This document shows positions 9,523 through 17,157 of a stretch of DNA of 64,000 bases, one piece after another. The DNA is from Mycobacterium scrofulaceum. Its GTDB lineage: Bacteria; Actinomycetota; Actinomycetes; Mycobacteriales; Mycobacteriaceae. The position numbers and the translations under genes are program-made. The stretch is taken from the NCBI RefSeq assembly GCF_002086735.1, contig NZ_MVIJ01000006.1, forward strand, positions 62,001 through 126,000, in the 5' to 3' direction. Positions within the stretch are counted from its first letter, which is position 1. Each line of letters starts with the position of its first letter. A model generated the notes under the pieces. That model did not search any database. It was not told the origin of the DNA and saw only the letters and a program-made list of their open reading frames with translations.

Positions 9523-11526
9523 ATGGGGCAAAAAACGACGGCCGTCGCTCCGGCACGCACGAGCCGGACAGTCTCGGACGCGGCGGGCCGATTTGCCGGC
9601 TGGATGCGCGCGAACCGGCTCGGATTGTTCTGCGTGGCAATCCTCGTCGGCCTCGGCGCCGGGCTTGGCGCCGTGGCGTTCCGCTACCTGATCTACGGCT
9701 TCACCTGGCTGGCGACCGGGCACGACGAGTTCGGCCAGGACGGTTGGGTGGGCAGTGACCACCTGCCCTGGCTGGGTCTCGGCTTCTTCGTCGTCATCCC
9801 CGTCGTCGGTGGCTTGCTCTACGGGCCGCTGATCTCCCGGTTCGCCCGCGAGGCCCGCGGCCATGGCGTCCCGGAAGTCATGATCGCGGTGGCGGAGAAC
9901 GGGGGGCGCATCCGCCCGCAGGTGACCGTGGTGAAAGCCCTGGCCTCCGCGCTGTGCATCGGTACGGGCGGGTCGGTCGGCCGGGAGGGGCCGATCGTGC
10001 AGATCGGCGCGGCGCTGGCGTCCGGCTTCGGCCAGTGGGTGCGCATGCCGGAAAACCGGCTGCGGGTGCTGGTGGCCTGCGGCGCCGCCGGGGGCATCTC
10101 GGCCACCTTCAACGCCCCGATCACCGGGGTCTTCTTCGCCGTCGAGCTGATCCTGCGCGAACTCTCCGTCGAGGGGATCTTCACGATCATGCTGTCGTCG
10201 ATGGTCGCCGACGTGGTCGCCCGCGTGTTTTTCGGCTCGGACCCCTTCCTCACCCAGCTGCCGGAAGGCATCGAGCTGAACCACATCGCCAACTACCTGC
10301 TGGTGGCGCTGCTCGCGGCGATCGCCGGGCTGATCGGGATCCTGTTCAAGAACGTCCTCTACAAGACCGAGGACCTGTGCGACCGCGTGTGGGGCGGGCG
10401 CCCCGATTGGGCGCGGCCCGCGGTCGGCGGGGTGGTGCTGGGTCTACTCCTGCTCGCGCTGCCGCAGCTCTACGGGGTCGGCTATCCGGTGATGTACGCC
10501 GCCTTCGCCCACCACTACGCGATCTGGTTCCTGGTGCTCCTCGCGGCCGGCAAGATGCTGGCCTGCAGCCTGACCATCGGGATCGGCGGCTCCGGCGGCG
10601 TGTTCGCGCCCTCGCTGTTCGTCGGGGCCACCTCGGGTATGGCCTTCGGACTGTTCGTCCAGCACACGATCGGCACGGCCGTCGGGCATCCCGCGCTCTA
10701 CGCGATAGTCGGCATGGGCGCCGTATTCGCCTCGGCCACGCGCGCCCCGCTCACGGCGCTGGCGAGCACCGTCGAGATGACCGGCGACTTCACCCTCACC
10801 CTGCCGGTCATGCTGGCCGTCGCCGTCGGCACGACCGTCTCCCGCGGTGTCTCCTACGGCACCATCTACACCACCAAGCTGCTGCGCCGGGGCATCGACA
10901 TCGACCGCCCGACTCCGACCCACGCCTTTGCGGACCTCACCGCGGCCGACGCCATGCACCGATTCGCGGTTCCCCTCGATCTCGCGCACCCCGGCGGCGA
11001 CGGCCATCGCGACTTGACGGGCTTGCTGGGCCCGGTTACGCGCGTCCGCGAACCACAGGCGCTCTTCGCCAACGACAGCCTCGCCCAGGCGTTGCGCCAG
11101 CTCGTGCTCTACGGGCGCGACGGGCTGCCGGTCATCGACACCGAGGCGCGCTCCGTCCAGGGTTGGCTGACCAATCAGAACGTGTTGCGGGCGGTCGGCG
11201 CCTACTTCACCGACGTCCAGCCCGACGCCGTCGCCGGCCACCAGGCCGCCGAGCCCGCCGGCCCCCCATCGGCGACCCCCGAACACGACCCACACAGCCA
11301 GCTCGAGGGCTATTGCATCGTCGAACACACGCTGGACGGTGACTCGGTCGCCGTCGGCCGAAGCCTCGGCGACCTGGACTGGCCGGCGGGCCACTTCCCG
11401 GTCTCGGTGGTGCACCACCGGCAGCTCGTCGAGCCCGAGGCCTCCCTACGGCTCGCCTCGGGCGACCGGGTCAACGTGCTCGCGCCCAAACACAATGGGC
11501 ACCAAGCGGATTCGGCGTCCGGCTAG
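9523..11526 (+). CDS. CLC-type chloride channel/antiporter with CBS and TrkA-C-like tail (Rv0143c type)
   Basis: A 667-residue integral membrane protein of the CLC family, expected to exchange Cl- for H+. The anion-path motifs are present: GTGGSVGREGPIVQIG with the gating glutamate of the GREGP loop (about residue 155), GGISATFNAPITGVFFAVE, and GIGGSGGVFAPSLFVGA. About ten hydrophobic segments span residues 30-450. The soluble C-terminus has a CBS region (LFANDSLAQALRQLVLYGRDGLPVID) and ends in an RCK_C/TrkA-C-like domain (SVAVGRSLGDLDWPAG), so nucleotide or second-messenger control is plausible. Its stop codon overlaps the convergent dps stop in a shared CTAG. Confidence 0.93.
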   Translation: MGQKTTAVAPARTSRTVSDAAGRFAGWMRANRLGLFCVAILVGLGAGLGAVAFRYLIYGFTWLATGHDEFGQDGWVGSDHLPWLGLGFFVVIPVVGGLLYGPLISRFAREARGHGVPEVMIAVAENGGRIRPQVTVVKALASALCIGTGGSVGREGPIVQIGAALASGFGQWVRMPENRLRVLVACGAAGGISATFNAPITGVFFAVELILRELSVEGIFTIMLSSMVADVVARVFFGSDPFLTQLPEGIELNHIANYLLVALLAAIAGLIGILFKNVLYKTEDLCDRVWGGRPDWARPAVGGVVLGLLLLALPQLYGVGYPVMYAAFAHHYAIWFLVLLAAGKMLACSLTIGIGGSGGVFAPSLFVGATSGMAFGLFVQHTIGTAVGHPALYAIVGMGAVFASATRAPLTALASTVEMTGDFTLTLPVMLAVAVGTTVSRGVSYGTIYTTKLLRRGIDIDRPTPTHAFADLTAADAMHRFAVPLDLAHPGGDGHRDLTGLLGPVTRVREPQALFANDSLAQALRQLVLYGRDGLPVIDTEARSVQGWLTNQNVLRAVGAYFTDVQPDAVAGHQAAEPAGPPSATPEHDPHSQLEGYCIVEHTLDGDSVAVGRSLGDLDWPAGHFPVSVVHHRQLVEPEASLRLASGDRVNVLAPKHNGHQADSASG

Positions 11527-12071
11527 GACGCGCTACGCGCACTGCTCGCGGCGTCCTTCTCCGTGGACGAGCCCTCGTGGGTCAGCTTCCCGCCCGCGTT
11601 CTCCAGGTGCGCCCGGACGAACCACTGGAACTTCTCCAGGTTTCCGGCCTGGTCGATCAACAGGTCCTGGGTGACCGGGTCGAGTTCCTCGGTCTCCCCG
11701 ATGTACTTGCGGATGTCCTCGACGATCCCGGTGTAGACGAGATCCAGCGCGGCCAGGTGCGCCTGGACGCAGTCGCGCCCGACGGAATAGTCGTCCCAGG
11801 TGCGGTCTTTGATGATCGCTCCGGGCGTGCCCTGCGGCGATCCGCCGAGGGCGGCAATCCGCTCGGCGACGTCGTCGGCGAAACCACGGACCGCCTCGAC
11901 CTGCGGGTCGATCATCTCGTGCACGCCAATGAAGTTGGGCCCCACCACATTCCAGTGGACGTGCTTGAGCGTCAGGTGAAGATCGTTGTAGGTGCTCAAT
12001 TGCTTCTGCAGCAGTTCGGTCAACCGGGCGCCCTGCTTGTCGGTGAGCCCCGGGATGGTGAACTGTGTCAT
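11523..12071 (-). CDS. dps: Dps-family DNA-binding ferritin-like protein
   Basis: A 182-residue Dps, closely similar to M. smegmatis Dps1. Twelve subunits form a cage that oxidises Fe(II) with H2O2, stores iron and coats DNA in starved or stressed cells. The ferroxidase site is intact: LKHVHWNVVGPNF (His), HEMIDPQV and FADDVAERIAALGG (Asp, Glu). The short N-terminus starts MTQFTIPGLTDKQG and the C-terminal tail is STEKDAASSARSAS, less lysine-rich than usual for DNA binding. The start at 12071 has a GGAGG site, and a textbook SigF-type promoter lies 45 bases upstream. M. tuberculosis lacks Dps at this position, so this is an accessory gene between Rv0143c and Rv0142. Confidence 0.96.
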   Translation of the reverse strand: MTQFTIPGLTDKQGARLTELLQKQLSTYNDLHLTLKHVHWNVVGPNFIGVHEMIDPQVEAVRGFADDVAERIAALGGSPQGTPGAIIKDRTWDDYSVGRDCVQAHLAALDLVYTGIVEDIRKYIGETEELDPVTQDLLIDQAGNLEKFQWFVRAHLENAGGKLTHEGSSTEKDAASSARSAS

Positions 12072-12115
12072 CGATTTGCCTCCGTTTCGCACACGGTCAC
12101 GTGCTCAAAGGGGGT

Positions 12116-12140
12116 TACCCGGAGGTGGTGGCGGAAAACC
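12116..12140 (-). promoter_or_regulatory. SigF-type promoter of dps
   Basis: On the minus strand GGTTT is followed by 15 bases and GGGTAA, an exact match to the mycobacterial SigF consensus GGTTT-N15-17-GGGTA. The -10 element ends 44 bases before the dps start. This agrees with the stationary-phase role of Dps. Confidence 0.75.
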
Positions 12141-12166
12141 CGGCCCGGGCGAGGCCATGACCACGT

Positions 12167-13078
12167 TTAGAGTTCGCTGATCTGCTGAACCGGCAGCCGG
12201 GCCCCCCGCCTCGGTTCGTAGGCCAGGCCGCTGGCCTCGAGAAGCCGCACCACTCGGTGGCGGTGCGGCCGCATCGGTTCGAGCAGTTCGAGCATGCCCG
12301 CGTCGTCGACCGGGTGGCCGACCAGCGTCCAGCCGATCATCTTGGGAACGTGGTAGTCGCCGACCGAGAGGGCGTCGGCGTCCCCGAACGCCCGTTGCGC
12401 CGTCTCGGCGGCGGTCCACTCCCCCACCCCCGGCAACGACGTCAACGCCGCGCGGGCCTGTCCGGCCGGGCGGGAGACCAGCCGCTCCAGTGCGGCCGCC
12501 CGTCGCGCACACGCCACCACGGTCTGCGCACGCCTCGGGTCGACATTGGCGCGGTGAAACTCCCACGACGGGATGTGGCGCCATGCCTCGGCCGATGGGG
12601 GCACGCGCATCCTGTCCGGCGCCGGTCCCGGGGCCGGCGAGCCGTACCTGGACACCAGCAGGCGCCACGACCGGAACGCGTCGGCCCCGGGCACCCGCTG
12701 CTCGATGATCGCGGGAATCAGCGCCTCCAGCACCAGGCCGGTGCGGCCCAGGCGCAGGTGCGGAACGCGCCGGTGCGCGGCGGCAACGGTTGGGTCCGAG
12801 GGAACGAAATCCGTGGCATCGTCGTCCAGGCCGAGCATCCCGGGAAGCCTGTCGACGAACTCCGGCGCCCCGCCGCCCCACGCCACGCAATGTGCGGCGT
12901 TGGCGGCAGCGCGGCTGATCCGGGCGGTGACGGGACCGGTGGGCAACAGGCTGGTCCGCCAGATGGCGCCGTCACCGGGCGCGTGGAAACAGGGATCGCC
13001 GAGCCCGCGCCGCAGCGGCGCCAACGTGTGCCCGAAGCTGGCCGGCCCGGGGAACGTGACAGTGCGCGCGCTTTCCAC
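12167..13078 (-). CDS. AlkA/HhH-GPD-like DNA glycosylase-related protein (Rv0142 type)
   Basis: A protein of 303 residues related to 3-methyladenine DNA glycosylases of the helix-hairpin-helix superfamily, which excise damaged bases. Seen are IPAIIEQRV, the hairpin LTSLPGVGEWTAAE and ALSVGDYHVPKMIGW, whose aspartate matches the catalytic position. The N-terminal half lacks an obvious AlkA domain. The start is taken as GTG at 13078 (VESARTVTFPG), which has a GGAG site nine bases upstream; an in-frame TTG at 13120 has no ribosome site and would run up against the divergent gene. Rv0142 of M. tuberculosis is similar in length (308) and adjacent to the same genes. Confidence 0.85.
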   Translation of the reverse strand: MESARTVTFPGPASFGHTLAPLRRGLGDPCFHAPGDGAIWRTSLLPTGPVTARISRAAANAAHCVAWGGGAPEFVDRLPGMLGLDDDATDFVPSDPTVAAAHRRVPHLRLGRTGLVLEALIPAIIEQRVPGADAFRSWRLLVSRYGSPAPGPAPDRMRVPPSAEAWRHIPSWEFHRANVDPRRAQTVVACARRAAALERLVSRPAGQARAALTSLPGVGEWTAAETAQRAFGDADALSVGDYHVPKMIGWTLVGHPVDDAGMLELLEPMRPHRHRVVRLLEASGLAYEPRRGARLPVQQISEL

Positions 13079-13132
13079 CGACCCATTCTCCGATTGACCG
13101 TTAACGATGTGCCAAGTCAATATTGCGATGTG

Positions 13133-13528
13133 ATGACGCCGTTCGATGATCCGCAGGGCGAACTGGCCTGGATGTTCCTGCAGAGTACGAGCGAAGGGGG
13201 CGACCTCGACGAGGGTTTCGCGCTGCTCAGCGACGACTTCACCTACTGGTCACTGGTCACCCGCTCCTCCTGCGACAAGCAGGCCTTCCGCCGCACGGTC
13301 GAGCGGCGCAAGCAGGACCTGGAGCTGACCATCGACCTGGTGCGCTGTGTCAACGAAGGAGAGACCGTGGTGGTCGAGGCGCAGGCCAACGGCACCACCA
13401 CCAGCGGCGTCGAATACGACAGCCCGTTCGTCTGCATCTTCGACACGCGCGACGGGCTGATCGTCTCGATGCGGCTGTACAGCGACACCCGGGCGCACGA
13501 GGCCGCGCTCCCGGGGTGGATCTGTTAG
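13133..13528 (+). CDS. SnoaL/NTF2-like protein (Rv0141c type)
   Basis: A 131-residue NTF2-fold protein: FALLSDDFTYWSLVTRSS, FRRTVERRKQDLELTIDLVRC, GETVVVEAQANGTTTSGVEYDSPF is the typical strand run (two pieces), ending in LPGWIC. These one-domain proteins bind or convert small hydrophobic ligands; no substrate can be named. An in-frame GTG directly precedes the ATG at 13133. It is divergent from the glycosylase gene and overlaps the convergent DUF427 stop by four bases. Confidence 0.85.
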   Translation: MTPFDDPQGELAWMFLQSTSEGGDLDEGFALLSDDFTYWSLVTRSSCDKQAFRRTVERRKQDLELTIDLVRCVNEGETVVVEAQANGTTTSGVEYDSPFVCIFDTRDGLIVSMRLYSDTRAHEAALPGWIC

Positions 13529-13905
13529 GACGCCGAGACGCTGATGTCGGCCTTGTTCGGGTAGAACGCGACATGCCCGGCGATCGCCGCGACCGCGGGA
13601 TAGGGGTGCTCGTAGGTCCAGATCGCGTCCTCGACGGTGTCGCCGGCCGAACTGGTCACGCTGTAATAGCTGGCCTCACCCTTGAAGGGGCAATAGCTGC
13701 TGGTGTCCGTTCGGGTCAGCCGGTCTTGCACCACGTCGCTCATCGGGATGTACTGCACCGCAGGCAGAGTCGCTTCGCGCAATTCGAGGGCCGCCGTCGT
13801 GTCGGCGACCAGCTCGCCGTGGACGCGAACCTGCACCCGCCCCTTCGTCGGCTCGATGGTGATCGGGTGTCCGGCACTGGGCTCTTTGATTTCGGGGTGG
13901 CTCAT
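13525..13905 (-). CDS. DUF427 domain protein (Rv0140 type)
   Basis: A 126-residue DUF427 protein with the hallmark TSSYCPFKGEASYYSV segment, followed by VEDAIWTYEHPYPAVAAIAGHVAFYP. The fold is a small beta-tent that is widespread in actinobacteria; the biochemical role is not established. Length equals that of Rv0140. A strong AGGAGGAG ribosome site precedes the start at 13905. It overlaps the preceding convergent stop by four bases. Confidence 0.93.
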   Translation of the reverse strand: MSHPEIKEPSAGHPITIEPTKGRVQVRVHGELVADTTAALELREATLPAVQYIPMSDVVQDRLTRTDTSSYCPFKGEASYYSVTSSAGDTVEDAIWTYEHPYPAVAAIAGHVAFYPNKADISVSAS

Positions 13906-13964
13906 GGTCTCCTCCTAGACGCCGATAGCCAGTGCAACACGGGTCGGACCGCGAGACTTCCCGA

Positions 13965-14789
13965 TCACGGCGGTCCGAACGCGTAGCGGTGGTACTGCGC
14001 CATGTTGGCCATGGCTGGAACCAGCGACATGACCCGGCCCATCACGTGGTAGGCGCGCGGAAGTCGCTCGAAGGTGTCGGATTCAAACCACCGCACCCAG
14101 GAGAGCAGTCGAGTGCCGGGCACCGCCGCGAGTATCTCGCCCGGGCCGTCGATGCCCCAGCTCAACCTCGATCCCGACCGGCGCACCACGGCGTTCATCC
14201 ACTGAGACTTGATCCCTACCCGGTTGAACGCGTCGAATTGCAGCTCGCCGCGGCCGAAGCGGTCTACGACCCTTCGCAGCAGCGTGATGCCGTCCTGTTC
14301 GCGCAGATACATGGTCAGGCCTTCGGCGATCATCAGCGCGGGCCGGCCAGTGGGTATCTTCGCCAGCCAGGCCGGATCGGTTACCGAAGCCGCGACGACG
14401 TGGCAGTGCTCGGCGGCGGGGTAGAGCCGGGTGCGCAGGTCGGCGACGTCGGGGTAGTCGATGTCGTACCACTCCACCAGCGGGCCGGGTTGGAGCCTGA
14501 AGTACCGGCCGTCCAGTCCGCAACCCATATGCAGCACAACGGCGCTCGGATGCGCGTCAAGGAATTGGCGAGCCCAGATGTCCAAGTGCGCGGTGCGGGT
14601 CGTCACCGATGCTGATTTGCGCGGGGTGATTGTGGTCTTGACCCAGTCGTACTCGATCCGCCCGACGGCCTCCTTGGCGTAACGGTCACCCAGGATCGCG
14701 TTTGGCAGGTCCGCGTCCAGCGCCTTGGCATACAGCGTCGCCAGCATCGTCTGCGGCGGCCCCTCGAGGTCGACGCGTATGCGGTCCAC
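13965..14789 (-). CDS. Class I O-methyltransferase, LCM/Tcm-like
   Basis: A 274-residue SAM-dependent methyltransferase of the leucine carboxyl-methyltransferase (Pfam LCM) group: TRTAHLDIWARQFLDAHP, SAM loop VVLHMGCGLDGRYFRL, YDIDYPDV and ALMIAEGLTMYLREQDG. Close relatives methylate polyketides or other small molecules; the substrate here is unknown. It starts with GTG at 14789, nine bases from the epimerase stop on the same strand, so it is the last gene of a SnoaL-epimerase-methyltransferase run. It is inserted between the counterparts of Rv0140 and Rv0139. Confidence 0.88.
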   Translation of the reverse strand: MDRIRVDLEGPPQTMLATLYAKALDADLPNAILGDRYAKEAVGRIEYDWVKTTITPRKSASVTTRTAHLDIWARQFLDAHPSAVVLHMGCGLDGRYFRLQPGPLVEWYDIDYPDVADLRTRLYPAAEHCHVVAASVTDPAWLAKIPTGRPALMIAEGLTMYLREQDGITLLRRVVDRFGRGELQFDAFNRVGIKSQWMNAVVRRSGSRLSWGIDGPGEILAAVPGTRLLSWVRWFESDTFERLPRAYHVMGRVMSLVPAMANMAQYHRYAFGPP

Positions 14790-14798
14790 GGGCGGCGC

Positions 14799-15824
14799 CT
14801 ATTCGGGTTGCGTGGCCGGTGTGTTCTTTCGGGGGGTCCGCATGGCCGCCCAGAACCGGGCAGCCTCGCGGATCGATTCCTCGACCGGGCGTGGCTGCCA
14901 GCCCAATTCGCGCCTGGCCTTGGTGCTGTCGACGTCGGCTTCGGACCGCATCATGCGCACCGACGCGAGGCTGAGCTCGGAATCCTTGCCGGTGAGCCGG
15001 GCCTTCAGGCTGCCCAGGGCGGAAAGGGCGTACAGCATCGGCACCGAAATCGAGCGCTGCGGCGGCGACACCCCGGCCTCGTCGGCGGCGATGCGTACGA
15101 CGTCGTTCAACGCGATCATCCGCTCGGAGACCAGGTATCGCTCGCCGATGCGGCCCCGCTCGGCGGCCAGGATCATGGCCCGCGCGGCGTCGTCGACGCC
15201 GACGACCTCCAGCTGGATGCCGTTCATTCCGAAGGGCAGCTTGCCGAACACCGCGCCGGCGATGAAGGCACCGTGCGGGGTGCCGCCCCAGTCACCGCTG
15301 CCATAGGTGGTCGACACGCACATCGCGACGGCGGGCAGCCCGGCCTCGGCCACGTAGCGCATCACCAGGTCTTCGGCCTGCACCCGGGATTGGACGTAAG
15401 GGGTCTGGCCGCGCGGGCTGATCACGTCGTCTTCGGTCGCCACGTGCCCCCGTCGCCGGCCCACCGTCGCGTAGGTGCTGGTGAAGACGAACCGGCGCAG
15501 GTCGGGTTGGTTGACGGCGACGTCGAGGACGTTGCGCAGACCCTCGACGTTGGTGCGAAACAGCGGCGCCGGGTCACGCAACCACGCGCGGGTGTCGACG
15601 ACGCAGTAATAGACGTCGTCGACGCCGTCCATCGCCTCGCGCAGTGTGGCGTCGTCGAAGACGTCGCCGTGAAAGCGGGTCAGCTCGAGGTCGTCGATCG
15701 AGCGGGTGTTCGCGTTGGGGCGCACCATCGCCCGCACCGGCACGCCGTCGGATACCAGCTGGCGGGTGACGTGCGAACCCAGAAAGCCGTTGGCGCCGAT
15801 GACGAGTTTGGGTTTGACGCCCAC
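14799..15824 (-). CDS. NAD-dependent epimerase/dehydratase, extended SDR (Rv0139 type)
   Basis: A 341-residue extended short-chain dehydrogenase. The NAD motif GANGFLGSHV is at residues 9-18, followed by DGVDDVYYCVVDTRAW, FTSTYATVG and the catalytic tyrosine and lysine region TPYVQSRVQAEDLV; the lysine is replaced by Arg or Gln in the YxxxK position as read here (YVQSR), which deserves a check. Members act on nucleotide sugars, flavonoid-like ketones or steroids. The GTG at 15824 has an AGAAGGGG site five bases upstream and gives the length of Rv0139 (340). It directly follows the SnoaL gene (15839-16348). Confidence 0.88.
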   Translation of the reverse strand: MGVKPKLVIGANGFLGSHVTRQLVSDGVPVRAMVRPNANTRSIDDLELTRFHGDVFDDATLREAMDGVDDVYYCVVDTRAWLRDPAPLFRTNVEGLRNVLDVAVNQPDLRRFVFTSTYATVGRRRGHVATEDDVISPRGQTPYVQSRVQAEDLVMRYVAEAGLPAVAMCVSTTYGSGDWGGTPHGAFIAGAVFGKLPFGMNGIQLEVVGVDDAARAMILAAERGRIGERYLVSERMIALNDVVRIAADEAGVSPPQRSISVPMLYALSALGSLKARLTGKDSELSLASVRMMRSEADVDSTKARRELGWQPRPVEESIREAARFWAAMRTPRKNTPATQPE

Positions 15825-15838
15825 CGATTCCCCTTCTG

Positions 15839-16348
15839 TCACGGTTGTCCGCCGCCGTTCTCCCGCATCCAGCGCGCGGCGTCTTCGTCGAGCGTGCCGA
15901 GTTCCTGTGCCTTGCGGCACCACTTCATTCCGGCCCGCAGGAAACGCAGCGGGTTGTAGATGTCTTCCTGACGGCGCCACAGGCCGTCGCCCGCGTAGGT
16001 GACGATCGAGATGTTCGTCGCGCTGATCACGCTTCCGTCGCCCGGGTCGCGCATGGGGTTGTCCAGTTCGCAGATGACCCGCCCGGTGGACTCGTCGATG
16101 ACCGACCACAGCGAGGGGAACGCCACCATGTGGCTGCCGGGGTAGGTCGTCATCGTCCGCGTGATCCACTGGCGGACCTCGTCGCGGCCCCGCATCGTGC
16201 CGGCGGCGTGTTCGACGTATTCGACGTCGGGCGTGTACTGCTCGACCCAGGCGTCCCAGTCGTGCGTTTCGGCGGCCCGGGCCACCGTCTGCTCGAATTT
16301 CTCGAACGCGTCGGACAGCTCGCTGCGGGAGAAATCTTGCGTGATCAT
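15839..16348 (-). CDS. SnoaL-like NTF2-fold protein (Rv0138 type)
   Basis: A 169-residue SnoaL-like protein: [59 protein letters not shown] and a C-terminal extension [20 protein letters not shown]. Such proteins often serve as cyclases, hydratases or isomerases in a pathway with the adjacent dehydrogenase. Rv0138 has a similar length (167) and the same neighbours. The start at 16348 (MITQDFSR) is preceded by GGGAAG at nine bases. It is first in the run with the epimerase and the methyltransferase. Confidence 0.87.
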   Translation of the reverse strand: MITQDFSRSELSDAFEKFEQTVARAAETHDWDAWVEQYTPDVEYVEHAAGTMRGRDEVRQWITRTMTTYPGSHMVAFPSLWSVIDESTGRVICELDNPMRDPGDGSVISATNISIVTYAGDGLWRRQEDIYNPLRFLRAGMKWCRKAQELGTLDEDAARWMRENGGGQP

Positions 16349-16418
16349 GATGCGGCACTTCCCGAAATCGTCGCGACGTTGCGGCTCATCGGCGGAGTGT
16401 AGCCTGGGCAGCACTGCG

Positions 16419-16457
16419 GCCGGTCAGGAGGACGAGCGCCGGTCAGGGAGGACGAGC
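16419..16457 (+). repeat. Tandem duplication of the msrA ribosome-binding region
   Basis: GCCGGTCAGGAGGACGAGC (16419-16437) is followed at once by the same sequence with one extra G (16438-16457), ending at the msrA ATG. Each unit contains its own Shine-Dalgarno, AGGAGG or AGGGAGG, but only the second has a start codon after it. Confidence 0.85.
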
Positions 16458-16970
16458 ATGGCAACCCAAAAGGCGATCCTTGCCGGCGGCTGTTTCTGGG
16501 GGATGCAAGAACTCATCCGCAAGCAGCCGGGTGTGGTTTCGACCCGGGTCGGTTACACCGGCGGCGACGTCCCGAACGCGACCTACCGCAACCACGGCAC
16601 GCATGCCGAGGCCGTCGAGATCGTCTACGATCCGGCGGTCACCGACTATCGCACCGTGCTGGAATTCTTCTTCCAGATCCACGACCCGACAACGAAAGAC
16701 CGCCAGGGCAACGACCGCGGCCCCAGTTACCGGTCGGCCATCTTCTACCTCGACGAGGAGCAGAAGCGGATCGCGCTCGACACCATCGCCGATGTCGAAG
16801 CGTCCGGGTTGTGGCCCGGCAGGGTGGTGACCGAGGTCAGCCCCGCCGGGGACTTCTGGGAGGCCGAGCCCGAGCACCAGGATTACCTGCAGCACTACCC
16901 CAACGGGTACACCTGCCACTACATCCGCCCGGGCTGGAAGCTGCCCCGCCGGGCCACCGCCGGCCAGTAG
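16458..16970 (+). CDS. msrA: Peptide methionine-S-sulfoxide reductase MsrA
   Basis: A 170-residue MsrA, which repairs the S-epimer of methionine sulfoxide in proteins and free methionine. The catalytic [10 protein letters not shown] is at residues 10-19 with the nucleophilic cysteine at 12; [25 protein letters not shown] and the [19 protein letters not shown] substrate loop follow. A recycling cysteine occurs near the C-terminus ([10 protein letters not shown]). It lies where Rv0137c is expected, transcribed away from the SnoaL gene. Its ribosome site lies in a tandem duplication. Confidence 0.96.
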   Translation: MATQKAILAGGCFWGMQELIRKQPGVVSTRVGYTGGDVPNATYRNHGTHAEAVEIVYDPAVTDYRTVLEFFFQIHDPTTKDRQGNDRGPSYRSAIFYLDEEQKRIALDTIADVEASGLWPGRVVTEVSPAGDFWEAEPEHQDYLQHYPNGYTCHYIRPGWKLPRRATAGQ

Positions 16971-17021
16971 GCGCTCCCGCTTCCGTGACGGCAGTGTGGG
17001 CCCGCACCGCGGCGGCCACCG

Positions 17022-17042
17022 GATGTTGTCGGCCACAACATC
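17022..17042. promoter_or_regulatory. Perfect inverted repeat upstream of mdlC
   Basis: GATGTTGT, five-base centre CGGCC, ACAACATC. The core GTTGT-N5-ACAAC resembles operators of GntR/FCD-type regulators of aromatic acid genes. It lies 116 bases before the mdlC start and just upstream of the structured leader. Confidence 0.45.
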
Positions 17043-17075
17043 GACATGGCGGCCCGGCGGGACCGAGAATCTAAC

Positions 17076-17138
17076 GCAACGGATGTGAGAGGCGCTCCCT
17101 GCTGGGTGCGCCCTTCACATGCGCGGAACGTCCGTTGC
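17076..17138 (+). promoter_or_regulatory. Structured mRNA leader of mdlC (candidate cis-regulatory RNA)
   Basis: An outer 8-bp stem pairs 17076-17083 (GCAACGGA) with 17131-17138 (TCCGTTGC). Enclosed is a 13-position hairpin (17083-17095 with 17108-17120, one mismatch and one G-U) extended by CCC/GGG in its loop. The 3' strand of the outer stem can instead form CGGA-ACG-TCCG with 17125-17128, giving two mutually exclusive folds. The Shine-Dalgarno GAAGGGAG follows directly. It matches no riboswitch class that I can recognise. Confidence 0.45.
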
Positions 17139-17157
17139 CGAAGGGAGTCTCGGGGTC

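Noticed and set aside
17076..17145. Possible glycine riboswitch before mdlC (GAGAG and GCCGAAGGG fragments)
   Set aside because: The fragments are in the wrong order and spacing for the glycine aptamer core, and the gene is not a glycine gene; it is kept only as an unclassified structured leader.
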